NCBI GenBank assembly: GCA_016934035.1
Contig: JAFGTP010000040.1
Span: 124,001-188,000 of the forward strand
Direction: 5' to 3'
DNA length: 64,000 bases
Source: Fidelibacterota bacterium
GTDB lineage: Bacteria; Fidelibacterota; UBA2242; JAFGTP01
Shown: positions 28,496 to 38,506 of the stretch, piece after piece
How the letters are laid out: each line of letters starts with the position of its first letter
Position numbering within the stretch: position 1 is the first letter of the stretch
Position numbers and translations under genes: made by a program
The notes under the pieces: model-generated
What the model saw: the letters and a program-made list of their open reading frames with translations, nothing else
Told to the model about the DNA's origin: nothing
Databases searched by the model: none

Positions 28496-29533
28496 TTATT
28501 TCAATAGTTGAATCGCATATTCCAACTGCCGGTCCCTCTTTTTTTTAATATCATTTTCTGTTTGGGGAACTCTGATATCGGGCAGAATGCCATTCCACTC
28601 AAAGGGCACTCCGTCATATCGTTCGATATAACCCGATGGAACAGATATCCTTTTCCCGCTTGGTAACTCAAACTCCGGTAAGGTTTCCGGTGAATGGTTC
28701 GCCGAAATGCCGCCACCGCCGCCTGTTGTATCCCCGAGAATGGTCACCTGGGGAATTTGCTTGAGCAGTTCGGTTGTCAGTTCTCCGGCGCTGAAAGTGG
28801 ACCCGTTGACTAAAACAACGACAGGGTTTGTGTAGGTAAAAGGTCCCCGGGGCTCAATGGGAGTCAAATCCAGCAAAGCGCCTAAGGAATAGAATTTTGG
28901 CCATTCCAGAGGTGAACTGATAAAACGGGAGACCACCGTTTCAACATTCTGAAGGTTTCCTCCTCTTTTTTGCCGAATATCAATAATCAGCCCCTGAGTA
29001 TCTTTTAAAAAATCCAGTACATGGGCAAATTCACGAACCAGATAGTCGTCATGAAAATTCGATAAAAAGACATATCCGATATTTTCGGGCAATATCTGAT
29101 ATTCCGCGCTTGTGCTTGCTGTCAGCAGGAGTTCTTTGGTAAAATATCTTCGGACTACAAAGGGACTGTAGGCGTGCCTGTCTTTAAAGTGCCTCCGGGG
29201 ATAAAAGGGGTAAACTTCACTGCCTCCGGGTGTCCGGTAATAGACATGCCCGTCTTTCAGTTCAGCCAATAAATCGCCAAGCACCCAATAAAATTCATCA
29301 CCCTCAGCAGCTGCGACCCGGCCCTGGTAAAGAGTATAAAGCGAATCCCAGTCAATTTTTTTTAAGGCGAAAAAAGGATAGGTCTGATTTACCCGGACCC
29401 AGGTTGCTTCAAAATCTTCCATATTTTCATGGGAACCCGGCGTCTGGACCCAAAAATCACTGCATTGCCATAAGATTGAACTGAAAAGCAGGATACACAG
29501 ATAATTTTTTATTGTTTTCATGTGCATTTTCAT
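28496..29533 (-). CDS. S41-family (tail-specific/CtpA-like) peptidase, putative lipoprotein
   Basis: Lipobox-like SSILWQCSD; LAELKDGHVYYRTPGG; VVLVNGSTFSAGELTTELLKQIPQVTILGDTTGGGGG. Confidence 0.88.
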   Translation of the reverse strand: MKMHMKTIKNYLCILLFSSILWQCSDFWVQTPGSHENMEDFEATWVRVNQTYPFFALKKIDWDSLYTLYQGRVAAAEGDEFYWVLGDLLAELKDGHVYYRTPGGSEVYPFYPRRHFKDRHAYSPFVVRRYFTKELLLTASTSAEYQILPENIGYVFLSNFHDDYLVREFAHVLDFLKDTQGLIIDIRQKRGGNLQNVETVVSRFISSPLEWPKFYSLGALLDLTPIEPRGPFTYTNPVVVLVNGSTFSAGELTTELLKQIPQVTILGDTTGGGGGISANHSPETLPEFELPSGKRISVPSGYIERYDGVPFEWNGILPDIRVPQTENDIKKKRDRQLEYAIQLLK

Positions 29534-29535
29534 AT

Positions 29536-30318
29536 TTAAAAGTGGAAGGATAATTCAATCACCAGATTATCGCTGGCAGAAATGAGCGGATCCCAGGTAC
29601 TGATTCTGAATAATTCAAAACTGTAACCGGCTTTCAGTGACAGGTGGTCCAACAGATGCTGTCGCAGGCCGATATTCAATGAGGAATTTAAGCCGGACAG
29701 AGGGGTCAGCAGTTTTGCCGGCGATTGACTATCTTCTTCACTGTCAACCATGCGAAAACACAAAGAGAGCCCCGACAATCGCACCGAGGTCTCAACGATT
29801 GATTTTGGACCCAGGCGGACCCTGCCGGTTATGTCAATTCCCATGGAAAACAAAAAGGCATAGGATTGGGCATAATCAAAGCCGGCAACGGCAATATTCG
29901 GGTCGTTGTAAAAAAAGAACAGTTCAGCCGTAGGCCCTAGGAACAGATTCAGGCTGCGATGGAAAAGTTTTCGTTCATGAAGGGGGTAAAGAAATCCCTG
30001 ATTCAGAGTAAACTGCGTGATGTTGGACGATACATGATGATTGTTGATGGCCTTTGAATTTCTGTATTCCAAATCAAATCGGTATAAAACCTTTGGGTGC
30101 TGACTGGCCCATCCCACAGTGAAACAGGGCATTCTTCCAGTGTATTTTTCATCGGAAATGTAATTGTCCGCAAGAGAATAATCACCCCATCCGCAGGCAA
30201 ACGCAATGGCCCTGGTGCCAAAAGTCGGCTCCAGGGCAGGTGCCTGACCGAGACAATGAGTGCCTGACATCAGGAGCGTTGTCCAAAGGGTTATTAATAT
30301 TTTTGTCTGTTTTTTCAT
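29536..30318 (-). CDS. Secreted outer-membrane-like hypothetical protein
   Basis: Signal peptide; beta-rich, ends VIELSFHF; partner of S41 gene (2-nt gap). Confidence 0.55.
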   Translation of the reverse strand: MKKQTKILITLWTTLLMSGTHCLGQAPALEPTFGTRAIAFACGWGDYSLADNYISDEKYTGRMPCFTVGWASQHPKVLYRFDLEYRNSKAINNHHVSSNITQFTLNQGFLYPLHERKLFHRSLNLFLGPTAELFFFYNDPNIAVAGFDYAQSYAFLFSMGIDITGRVRLGPKSIVETSVRLSGLSLCFRMVDSEEDSQSPAKLLTPLSGLNSSLNIGLRQHLLDHLSLKAGYSFELFRISTWDPLISASDNLVIELSFHF

Positions 30319-30553
30319 AATGGTACGTCTCTATATAGGTTGGAATACCAACGATTGGCGGTCTATTGGTTTCGATTTTGTCTTTTTGCTTTTCATTTTA
30401 TAATTTGGCAGTAAGATATTTCCAATAGTTACAAAATTTGTGTTGTCGACCTGGTTGCCAAGCTCAGCGACAGTATCCAGAAATTAACCACCACCTGGTA
30501 TTTTAATCATCCATAAGGACTCTCGATGAACTTTTAACAGCCGGCTGTTGTTT

Positions 30554-31876
30554 TTATTCCTTCGTAAAGGTGAATTGTCCGCCACCTTGTTTCAATATCA
30601 TGGTTTTATCGGCCGGATTAAATTCTAATACAATTCCTGCCTGGTCGAATGTGAATTGGTCTTTTTCGGTTGCTTCAAGGGTAAATGAGGATTGGCCTGT
30701 GGCCTGTGCCAACAGCTTGTCTCCTGCTTTGGTAATGGTCATTTTCAAAGCAATTTGCTCAGAAGCATAAACGCCTAAATATTTGTCTAAATCTTCCGGG
30801 TTCAAATTCAATGTTGTGAAAGATGGAATTTCCCAGGGCTTGTCATAAACAGCACTTAGAACAGCAATGGAAATATTATTATTATTGTAGTTTGTACCGT
30901 TTGAAATTAAAGCATAGGAAATTTTATCGTCCGGAAAATGAGAATATACGGAACTAAAACCATCAATCCCGCCTGTGTGTCCGTAGCTGGTCCAATTGTA
31001 GAAAGGAAATTGAAACAAACCCATTCCAAAACCATCTTTTGTGGTTTTCATGATCTCAAGACTTTCAGGTTTTAACAGTTTCCCACCAAACAGAGCATCG
31101 GCAAATTTTGTCAAGTCTGTTGCCGTGGAAATAATTCCGCCGGCACCTAATGGAATAGAGAAGTCTGTTTCGCTTTCTAATTTCCAGGTCCCTGCAAAGG
31201 TATAAGATTTACATTCGTTTTTAGCGGTATTGATTTTTCCGAAAACATCCGTGCTTGTCAATCCGAGAGGGTGAACAATGGACTCTCGTAACAGGTCAGC
31301 ATAGGATTTTGCATAAATCTTTTCCAGAATGTAAGTCAACAGCACAAAATTTGAGTTGCTGTATTCTGCTTTGCGATCTGGCTTAAAATCGCTGCCCCCT
31401 TTGGCAATAATCTCCACCATTTCATTTTCTGTTTTCGGCTGTGTGTTCCAGGTCAGATAGTCCTTGTCGTTCGTGAAATTGTGAATTCCGCTGCGATGGC
31501 CCAGTAAATGTTTTATCCTTATTTTATTGGCATTTTTGATGGCCGGAAACCAGTGATCAATCGTTTGGTTTAAATCTAATTTTTGTTCTTCAACGGCTTT
31601 TAAAATCAAAACCGTCGTGAAGGACTTGGTAATGGAACCAATTCTGTATTTGGAGTTCTCATTAGCTTTGATATTGTTCTCAAGGTCGGAAAAACCTACA
31701 GTTTGGGTATAAATGATTTGTCCGTTTTTGGAGACGGCAATACTTCCCATAAATTTGTTGTTTGCTTCCAGCGTCCTGAAATACATGTCCAGTTTTGCTT
31801 TGTCAATATTGGTCTGAGCTGGCCCGATTTGAATTAAGATCAAAACAAGTAATGTTGTGAAAAGGATCTTTTTCAT
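30554..31876 (-). CDS. Serine hydrolase, class C beta-lactamase-like
   Basis: Likely start MKKILFTTLLVLILIQIGPAQ; YRIGSITKSFTTVLI (SxxK), YSNSNFVLL (YxN), YGHTGGIDGFSS (HxG). Confidence 0.92.
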   Translation of the reverse strand: MKKILFTTLLVLILIQIGPAQTNIDKAKLDMYFRTLEANNKFMGSIAVSKNGQIIYTQTVGFSDLENNIKANENSKYRIGSITKSFTTVLILKAVEEQKLDLNQTIDHWFPAIKNANKIRIKHLLGHRSGIHNFTNDKDYLTWNTQPKTENEMVEIIAKGGSDFKPDRKAEYSNSNFVLLTYILEKIYAKSYADLLRESIVHPLGLTSTDVFGKINTAKNECKSYTFAGTWKLESETDFSIPLGAGGIISTATDLTKFADALFGGKLLKPESLEIMKTTKDGFGMGLFQFPFYNWTSYGHTGGIDGFSSVYSHFPDDKISYALISNGTNYNNNNISIAVLSAVYDKPWEIPSFTTLNLNPEDLDKYLGVYASEQIALKMTITKAGDKLLAQATGQSSFTLEATEKDQFTFDQAGIVLEFNPADKTMILKQGGGQFTFTKE

Positions 31877-31951
31877 TTTTTCGATTCTCCTATTCTTGGC
31901 GTTTCGGCCTGTCATCCGGAAATAGCGCATAATGGTCGACGAGTAAAATTT

Positions 31952-32393
31952 TTAGTAATTTTTTGTTCTGGTATATTTTTTACCAACTAATAATTCATTA
32001 ATGATATTATCAATTTTTAATCCATCAGGATAAGTGTATATAGCTTCTTTCAGTTTTATTTCTCCAAAAATTGGCTCATTCTTTTCCTTTTGATTTATCA
32101 GAATTAATAAATACTCCATTAAAATGATTTTCTTCATCGAAAGAATTCATTGCAATGAAACTATGAATAATTTGATTGATTACAAACCTCCAATCCTTTT
32201 CTTTTTTATGAATAGATTGTAAATCATAATGTTGGTCAAATCGATGTGAGTTTATAAAGTTAACGACAGTATTTTGAGTTTTAAACAACTCCAACTTAAT
32301 TTTTCTATTTAAAAAGTCAGGTGGGATTTTAATTGCTTCATCAAGTTTTCGAATGATACAAGCTCCAATCATTAATGCTTTCTCAACTTTCAC
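31952..32393 (-). pseudogene. Hypothetical gene apparently split by a frameshift near 32090
   Basis: Frame 32076..32393 (…VINQIIHSFIAMNSFDEENHFNGVFINSDKSKGKE*) runs into overlapping frame 31952..32137 (…KNEPIFGEIKLKEAIYTYPDGLKIDNIINELLVGKKY) that reads like its continuation. Confidence 0.5.
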
Positions 32394-32649
32394 AAAAGAA
32401 TGAGGCTGCTTCTTTTTTTAATATCGAAAATTGAAGATAGCTAAGTAACTGTTATATAATTCTTTTTTCCAAAAATAACTTTCGTTTATCATTTTAAATT
32501 ATGCCTAACTTCTTAAAGATGCTATACTGCGTATAAAATATCAAATATCAAAATTTACGGTCTATTAACAATAAAAAAAGAATAAAAATGGCTAAAAATT
32601 AGGTGCGATGGTAATCTGAAGGTCTTGTAAAGGGCCGGAGTGGATGTAT

Positions 32650-32683
32650 AAAAAAAAGCCCTGCTCCCTTAATGCAGCAGGGC
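32650..32683 (-). terminator. Rho-independent terminator downstream of GH5 C-terminal fragment
   Basis: GCCCTGCT...AGCAGGGC then T8 on minus strand. Confidence 0.8.
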
Positions 32684-32719
32684 AGGGCCGGGTTTGCAAA
32701 AATTCAACGTGTCATGAAT

Positions 32720-32842
32720 TTATTTTTTTGGAATGAGAATATCCATGATCCCATCAATAGGCTCAAGTATTTCTTCATCCACTAACGGAAAATCATTCTT
32801 CCAGTTCCAGTGACAGAAGGTTATATTGTATGGAATATTCAT
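32720..32842 (-). pseudogene. Duplicated C-terminal fragment of the GH5 gene at 34485..35564
   Basis: 40-aa frame MNIPYNITFCHWNWKNDFPLVDEEILEPIDGIMDILIPKK* versus CHWNWKNDFPMVDEETLKPIDELMNILIPEK*; 26-nt exact match ggaaaatcattcttccagttccagtg. Confidence 0.85.
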
Positions 32843-32955
32843 TTTTTTAAGACAAGGTAGGTTTAATAATTTGATCACATTGATAAGCAAAAAAGCTAAA
32901 TACTAGCCCAAAATTTTTAATTGAATGAGCTCCGAGAATTGTTTTTATTCGATTT

Positions 32956-34122
32956 TTAATGGTCTTTCTCTGTGCATATATCAGGTGCTTTTCTATCTTT
33001 TTCTGATTGAGGTACCTGTCTGTACAGTTCCTGAATCCAATCTTTTTCAGCTTTAGCACCACCTTTGTCTATGCTGCGGTCAATCCTGGATAATGCCAGG
33101 TCAATTGCAATTTTTGCTCCTTGAATATCTCCTTTTGAGAGGGCTACTGCAGCTTCGGCCCTGGCCCGTGTATGTGCTTCAACAAACCCGCCCGAGCCTT
33201 TTTTCAAAGATTCTTCTGCAGTTTTAGCACCTTCGCCGAAACGGGCCTGATAATAGGCATGCTCCAGACATAATCCAGACTGCAATTCCGCCGGATAGGT
33301 TTCTTTCAATTCCAGGGCCCGGTCTAATTCAGCGCCGGCGATATCGATCCTGCCCATGTCAAGATAATGATAAAAGGCAAAATGGTGGGCGGCTACTGCA
33401 ACCTGGTCTTTCTCTTGGTTCGACAGTTCCAATAGACGGTTTACAAGCAAATGGTCTAATTCTCGTGGTCGGGTACCGTTTAAAGAAAAGGCCGAAAGTG
33501 TCATCAATATCTGACGGCGTTCAGCTCGATGTCCTCCTCTGAGAATGTCAAGCAATTGACCACCGTCACTGGCAAAACCTTTGGTACTAAAAGGTAACAA
33601 TGCTCCAACAGTAGTTCCCAGCGCCAAAATCGCCACGATCATCAGGAAAAAGGTAATATGTCCCCATATAATATGCCCAGGTTGCGTCATGTTTATGATG
33701 AGGATACTTGCTGTACTGATAACAAAAAGGCACAAACCGGCAAATGGTCCTCCAATTATGAGGAGCGCCATACCCTGGGATTTACTCTGTCCTACTCTCG
33801 GTACCATTAGAGTCAGTCCTCCTAAGGTATTTAATGTTGTGTTCCATCGCCATCGTACTTTTCCCTGTTCACGAACCCACTTAAAAGGGCCGACAGTGAG
33901 CATGAAAAAGGAATAACCGGCAAGTTTCCCTCCAATGACATGCCCCAGTTCGTGAATCAGAATCACTAAAATTAGTGCGCCAAAAAGATAAATGATCATT
34001 CCAAATACATTGGGCGTTGAAAAGATCGGTATATCAAATGAAAATTTGCTAAAAGAGCCGATTAACCAGCCTATAAAGCCACCGAAGAGAAGAATTCCAC
34101 CAAAGATGATTATTTTTTTCAT
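32956..34122 (-). CDS. M50-family site-2-protease-like membrane metalloprotease
   Basis: LILVILIHELGHVIGGKLAGYSFFMLTVGPFKW (HExxH), multiple TMs. Confidence 0.85.
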   Translation of the reverse strand: MKKIIIFGGILLFGGFIGWLIGSFSKFSFDIPIFSTPNVFGMIIYLFGALILVILIHELGHVIGGKLAGYSFFMLTVGPFKWVREQGKVRWRWNTTLNTLGGLTLMVPRVGQSKSQGMALLIIGGPFAGLCLFVISTASILIINMTQPGHIIWGHITFFLMIVAILALGTTVGALLPFSTKGFASDGGQLLDILRGGHRAERRQILMTLSAFSLNGTRPRELDHLLVNRLLELSNQEKDQVAVAAHHFAFYHYLDMGRIDIAGAELDRALELKETYPAELQSGLCLEHAYYQARFGEGAKTAEESLKKGSGGFVEAHTRARAEAAVALSKGDIQGAKIAIDLALSRIDRSIDKGGAKAEKDWIQELYRQVPQSEKDRKAPDICTEKDH

Positions 34123-34254
34123 TTTGTAACCCTTTTTTATTGGCGTTTAAAGGCCTCCGAGATTTATTCACTCTCTGACCTCTCCTTTTATATGTCCCAA
34201 TGAGGACGTTGGGACCGGATAATAGTAATTATTGTAGGATTTGATTAAAAATTT

Positions 34255-34464
34255 TTATTTACCAATGATTCCCAGTGTTAGCAAAATTCCGAACCCCATT
34301 AATAATATTCCAGCAACCTGGTAAAACCGATGTACATTTTTGCCCCACAATTTTTCTGATCTGGCTACTAACAGTCTATAAATAATAAAATTACTTTTGG
34401 ATAGTCCGCCTATAAACATAAAAAAACCAATGACAATCATGATAATATACCAAATGTTATTCAT
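34255..34464 (-). CDS. Small two-TM membrane protein
   Basis: MNNIWYIIMIVIGFFMFIGGLSKSN...VAGILLMGFGILLTLGIIGK. Confidence 0.5.
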   Translation of the reverse strand: MNNIWYIIMIVIGFFMFIGGLSKSNFIIYRLLVARSEKLWGKNVHRFYQVAGILLMGFGILLTLGIIGK

Positions 34465-34484
34465 GCCATGTCACCTTAATTGAA

Positions 34485-35564
34485 TTACTTTTCAGGAATC
34501 AAAATATTCATCAATTCATCAATGGGTTTCAGAGTTTCTTCATCCACCATTGGAAAATCATTCTTCCAGTTCCAGTGGCACCAGGCGATTCCATTATCAT
34601 TGCATACTTCCATGATATCTTTGTACCATTGCTGGCGCATTCTCATGTCAGTGGTTGGAAAACACCCGAATTCACCACAGTAGAGCGGCAATCCCAATTC
34701 CCTGGCTTTATCGATGGCCGGTCTGAATTCATTGACAAAGGTTTCCTTGCTGTAAGTGCCGATGAAATCCTTCATTGCCGTCACGGCTTCCTGGTCATAC
34801 CCGGACAGGTCGTCCACGGGAATGAGGTCACCCGGATAATTCACCGGGCCTTCATATCGGGCCCAGCCGGTCCATCCGGCTTTCCAGTGAGTGAATGGCA
34901 ATGGTGTGTAAGTATGAAAACTGAGGATGATGTTGTTGTCGCCGGCGGGCACTTTGAGGTGGGGAAAGGTTTCGGCCTGCTGCCAGTTGACAGAACCCAT
35001 GATGATGGTGCGTTCTGGTTCCAGTTGGCGGACTTCGGAAATCGCCCAGTTGATCAGTTTGTTCCAGTCTTCCGGGTCATCGGCTACGGCTTCGTTCATC
35101 ATTTCATAAGCTACCATATCATTTGGATATTTATTTAATTTTGCAGATAATTGCCGCCAAAAATTGATGAAATCCTTCTGGGCCCCTTCTTCTTCCCAAA
35201 GGGTCCTTCTGTCAGGAATATTGAAATGATGAGAGCGCAGGGTGTGCAGATCAACGATGACTTTCAGGTTGTTTTTGATTGACCATTTGATCGTATTATC
35301 CAGCAGCTTGAAGGCTTTCTTTTCCTGTTTGCCATCTTCTGTCCAGAATTGTTCTTCGTCGATGGGCAGGCGGACATGGTCAAAGCCATTTTCTTTGATC
35401 TGCTTGAAATCTTCTTCGGTCACATATTTTGCTCGTTCTTGGCCGCGTATATTGGTCTGTGACAGCCAGTGGCTGACATTGACGCCCCGTTTGATGACAA
35501 AATCACCAGCATACATATTGGCTCCCATTGCTAAGGTTAAAATGGTTATGAGTATTTTTTTCAT
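34485..35564 (-). CDS. Secreted glycoside hydrolase family 5 (cellulase-like)
   Basis: Signal peptide MKKILITILTLAMGANMYA; RGVNVSHWL, VAYEMMNEAVAD, GEFGCF, CHWNWKNDF. Confidence 0.92.
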   Translation of the reverse strand: MKKILITILTLAMGANMYAGDFVIKRGVNVSHWLSQTNIRGQERAKYVTEEDFKQIKENGFDHVRLPIDEEQFWTEDGKQEKKAFKLLDNTIKWSIKNNLKVIVDLHTLRSHHFNIPDRRTLWEEEGAQKDFINFWRQLSAKLNKYPNDMVAYEMMNEAVADDPEDWNKLINWAISEVRQLEPERTIIMGSVNWQQAETFPHLKVPAGDNNIILSFHTYTPLPFTHWKAGWTGWARYEGPVNYPGDLIPVDDLSGYDQEAVTAMKDFIGTYSKETFVNEFRPAIDKARELGLPLYCGEFGCFPTTDMRMRQQWYKDIMEVCNDNGIAWCHWNWKNDFPMVDEETLKPIDELMNILIPEK

Positions 35565-35590
35565 TTTTAAATGTCCTTTCCACTTGTTGC

Positions 35591-35700
35591 CAGGCTGTTT
35601 AATTGTCAGGCCGGGCCTCTCGCAGCTTGCTTCACATCAACTAGTTGAGATCCTTCACAAAGTCGGGAAGGACCTTTTCAGAAGGTTTTTAAACAGCCTG
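35591..35700. repeat. ~110-bp palindromic element with 12-bp perfect terminal inverted repeats between GH3 and GH5 genes
   Basis: CAGGCTGTTTAA (35591-35602) ... TTAAACAGCCTG (35689-35700); internal TCAACTAGTTGA palindrome. Confidence 0.7.
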
Positions 35701-35711
35701 TTATCCATGCT

Positions 35712-38225
35712 TTATTGTATTTGAATGGTCACTTTTTCCCTGATGTCAACAGAAGAGGAACCAACCAGAATTTCAAATTCACCGGCTTCAACTTCCCAAT
35801 CATGTTTTTCTGGATTGTAAAAAGCAAAAGCGTTTTTATTCAATTCGAATGTGATCGTTTTTTCTTCACCTTGTTTCAACATCACTTTGTCAAAGGCTTT
35901 CAGTTCTTTGATGGGGCGGGGAAGTGAACATTCTTTGTCTGAAACATAAAGTTGCACAGCTTCGGCTCCGTCCATTTTTCCGGTATTTTTCATTTTTACA
36001 GATACTGTTACAGTTTCGTCCATTGAATAGGATTTTTTATCGGTAGCGATTCCCGAATAATCAAAAGTCGTGTAAGAGAGGCCGAAACCAAAGGGAAACC
36101 TGGGCTCTGTAGCGGCTTTGTCCCAATACCGGTAGCCCATGAAAATCCCCTCCTGGTAAAAGACTTTGAGGTCTTCATCGTGGTCAAAGTAGGAGTTGTA
36201 GCAGGGGTTTTCTTCCATGGTTTTTGCGAAGGATGCTGGTAGTTTTCCGCTGGGATTGGTCAGACCAAAAAGGATTTCCGCAGCAGCCAGATTACCTTCC
36301 TGGCCGGGATACCAGGCCAGCAAAAGGGCGTCGGCTTTGTCGATCCAGGAGGCCATTTCCACATTGCCACCGGCATTGAGCACAACGATGATATTGTCAT
36401 TGACTTTTGCGATTTTATTGATGAATTCGCTCTGATTGTATGGCATTTCAAAAGTGCGGTCAAAGCCTTCACTTTCTTTACCGGGATTGAAACCAACCGC
36501 CAAAATAACAACATCGGCCTCGTGCGCAGCTGCCAGGGCTTTTTCGCTGTACTCTTCCGGCTTCATTTCCACAATGGCTTCAGCCAAACCCAGTTGGATC
36601 ACAGCACCACCGCCGTTCTGATAAAATTGGAGTTCAAGATTGTATTCCTGGCCGGCATTGAGGAATTGTTCCTTTTTGCCTACTGTCGGCCCCTGGTCGC
36701 GCCACATGGAGACAATTTCAATGCCGTCAAGAAAAATTTTGTAGCCGTCATCGCCTTTGCCGGCAAGGGTGTAGGCCCCGGATTTTTCCGGAGTGAAGCA
36801 GCAAGTGAACCTGGCTGAGTAATCTTCGCTGGGAATGGCCTCTTCGTCCCACATATCACTGTCTGTGAGGTCCAGTTTTTCATAGGCTGTGGACAAAATA
36901 ATATCACCTTCCAGTTTTTTTCCCAGGTAATAGTCAGCCTTGACACCGGGGACTTTTTGGCTGTTTTCATAATAGTAAAATTTGTTCTCATCAAAAATAC
37001 CTTCCGGTAGAGTTGCCCCGGTGAATATTCCTTTTTCAAAAACCACCGCAACATTTTCTCCGGCAACTTTCTCTACTGCTTCTTTTAATGACATCGGATG
37101 CAGTGGATCGGTGTACGAACTGCCGCCGCCGCCGGATACGACAGGATTGCCGTTGGGACCAATAAGGGCTATTTTTTTTAATTTTTCTTTTTGTAAGGGT
37201 AAGGTATTGTCAGCATTTTTCAGAAGGACCATTCCACCGCGGGCGGCTTCCAGTGCTGTTTTTCTGGCGAATTTCTCATCCAGGACGTAACCTTTGCTGA
37301 TGTCCGGGTTTTCAAAATATCCAAATTCGACATAGGTTTTCAGGATTCGGCGGATTTTGTCGTCGATGACGGATTCGTCCAAAGCGCCACTTTCAATAGC
37401 CGGGATCAGAGTTTCTTTGTTCATCATGGCGCCGGAAGGCATTTCCAGGTCAAGGCCCCCTTTGGCGCAGGCCAGTCCGTCATAGGTGGAAACCCAGTCG
37501 GACATGATAAAGCCGTCAAAGCCCCATTTTTCTTTGAGAATTTCGTTGTTGAGGTAATGGTGTTCAGAAGCATGAATGCCATTGATCAGATTGTAGGATG
37601 TCATAATCGCGCCGACATTGCCTTCCTGGACAGTTGCCTTGAAGGCCGGCAGATAGATTTCATGCAGGGTCCGTTCATTCATGTCGGAAGAGCAATGATG
37701 GCGGTTGAATTCCTGGTTGTTGGCGGCGTAATGTTTGGCGCAGGCGACCACTCCCTCTTTCTGCATGCCGAGGGTGTATTCCTTGGCCATTTGCCCGGCT
37801 AGATAGGGGTCTTCTCCCAGATATTCGAAATTTCTTCCGCAAAGGGGCATACGATAAATATTCATTGCCGGGCCCAGCATGACATGACAATTTTGTGCGC
37901 GGGATTCGCTGCCAATGGCCTTGCCCACCTGACCGGCTAATTTTCTGTCAAAAGAGGCTGCCAGCGTAATCGATGCCGGATAGGCGGTGGATTTGCCAAA
38001 ATTTCTCACACCCACTGGGCCGTCTGCAAAATGGATTTCCGGAATGCCCAGCCGTTCAACCGGCATAATGTTGAATTGTTTATAGCCGCCGATAAATTCG
38101 ATTTTTTCTTCCAGAGTCATGGCGCTGATTTTAGCTTCTATATCCACTTTGGCGGTCTGGGTGCTGCTGCAGGACAATAAAAAACCGAACACTAGGTTGA
38201 TGATGACCAAAAATTTGCTTCTCAT
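35712..38225 (-). CDS. Glycoside hydrolase family 3 beta-glucosidase-type with PA14 insertion and Fn3-like C-terminus, lipoprotein-like
   Basis: FGFLLSCSS lipobox; ACAKHYAANNQEFNRHH, GFIMSDW, FTPEKSGAYTLAGKGDDGYKIFLDG (PA14), C-terminal VQLYVSD. Confidence 0.95.
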   Translation of the reverse strand: MRSKFLVIINLVFGFLLSCSSTQTAKVDIEAKISAMTLEEKIEFIGGYKQFNIMPVERLGIPEIHFADGPVGVRNFGKSTAYPASITLAASFDRKLAGQVGKAIGSESRAQNCHVMLGPAMNIYRMPLCGRNFEYLGEDPYLAGQMAKEYTLGMQKEGVVACAKHYAANNQEFNRHHCSSDMNERTLHEIYLPAFKATVQEGNVGAIMTSYNLINGIHASEHHYLNNEILKEKWGFDGFIMSDWVSTYDGLACAKGGLDLEMPSGAMMNKETLIPAIESGALDESVIDDKIRRILKTYVEFGYFENPDISKGYVLDEKFARKTALEAARGGMVLLKNADNTLPLQKEKLKKIALIGPNGNPVVSGGGGSSYTDPLHPMSLKEAVEKVAGENVAVVFEKGIFTGATLPEGIFDENKFYYYENSQKVPGVKADYYLGKKLEGDIILSTAYEKLDLTDSDMWDEEAIPSEDYSARFTCCFTPEKSGAYTLAGKGDDGYKIFLDGIEIVSMWRDQGPTVGKKEQFLNAGQEYNLELQFYQNGGGAVIQLGLAEAIVEMKPEEYSEKALAAAHEADVVILAVGFNPGKESEGFDRTFEMPYNQSEFINKIAKVNDNIIVVLNAGGNVEMASWIDKADALLLAWYPGQEGNLAAAEILFGLTNPSGKLPASFAKTMEENPCYNSYFDHDEDLKVFYQEGIFMGYRYWDKAATEPRFPFGFGLSYTTFDYSGIATDKKSYSMDETVTVSVKMKNTGKMDGAEAVQLYVSDKECSLPRPIKELKAFDKVMLKQGEEKTITFELNKNAFAFYNPEKHDWEVEAGEFEILVGSSSVDIREKVTIQIQ

Positions 38226-38506
38226 TGTTTCTCCTTTATTCTTTTGATAGATGGTATAATTTTTCCCTCATGTGATTTTTTAGGATAATAATATATTGGG
38301 AGTGATGATGAATACTAAATATATGCCAGACCAACGGACTTAAAACCATGGCTATTTGTCGTCGATGAAAAAAATAATTCAGGTAAAAGGGAGATTATTT
38401 CGGCTGATTTTTTTATTGATTTAATAAACAATTTATCAAATTGATAAAACTTCTGTCCGTAAATTGGCTATTGATTAACTTGGGAATTTACCCTAATTTT
38501 TTTTGA

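Noticed and set aside
32847-33062. 71-aa ORF upstream of the GH5 fragment, tested as the missing 5' part
   Set aside because: Mostly an alternative frame of the M50 gene; no GH5-like residues.
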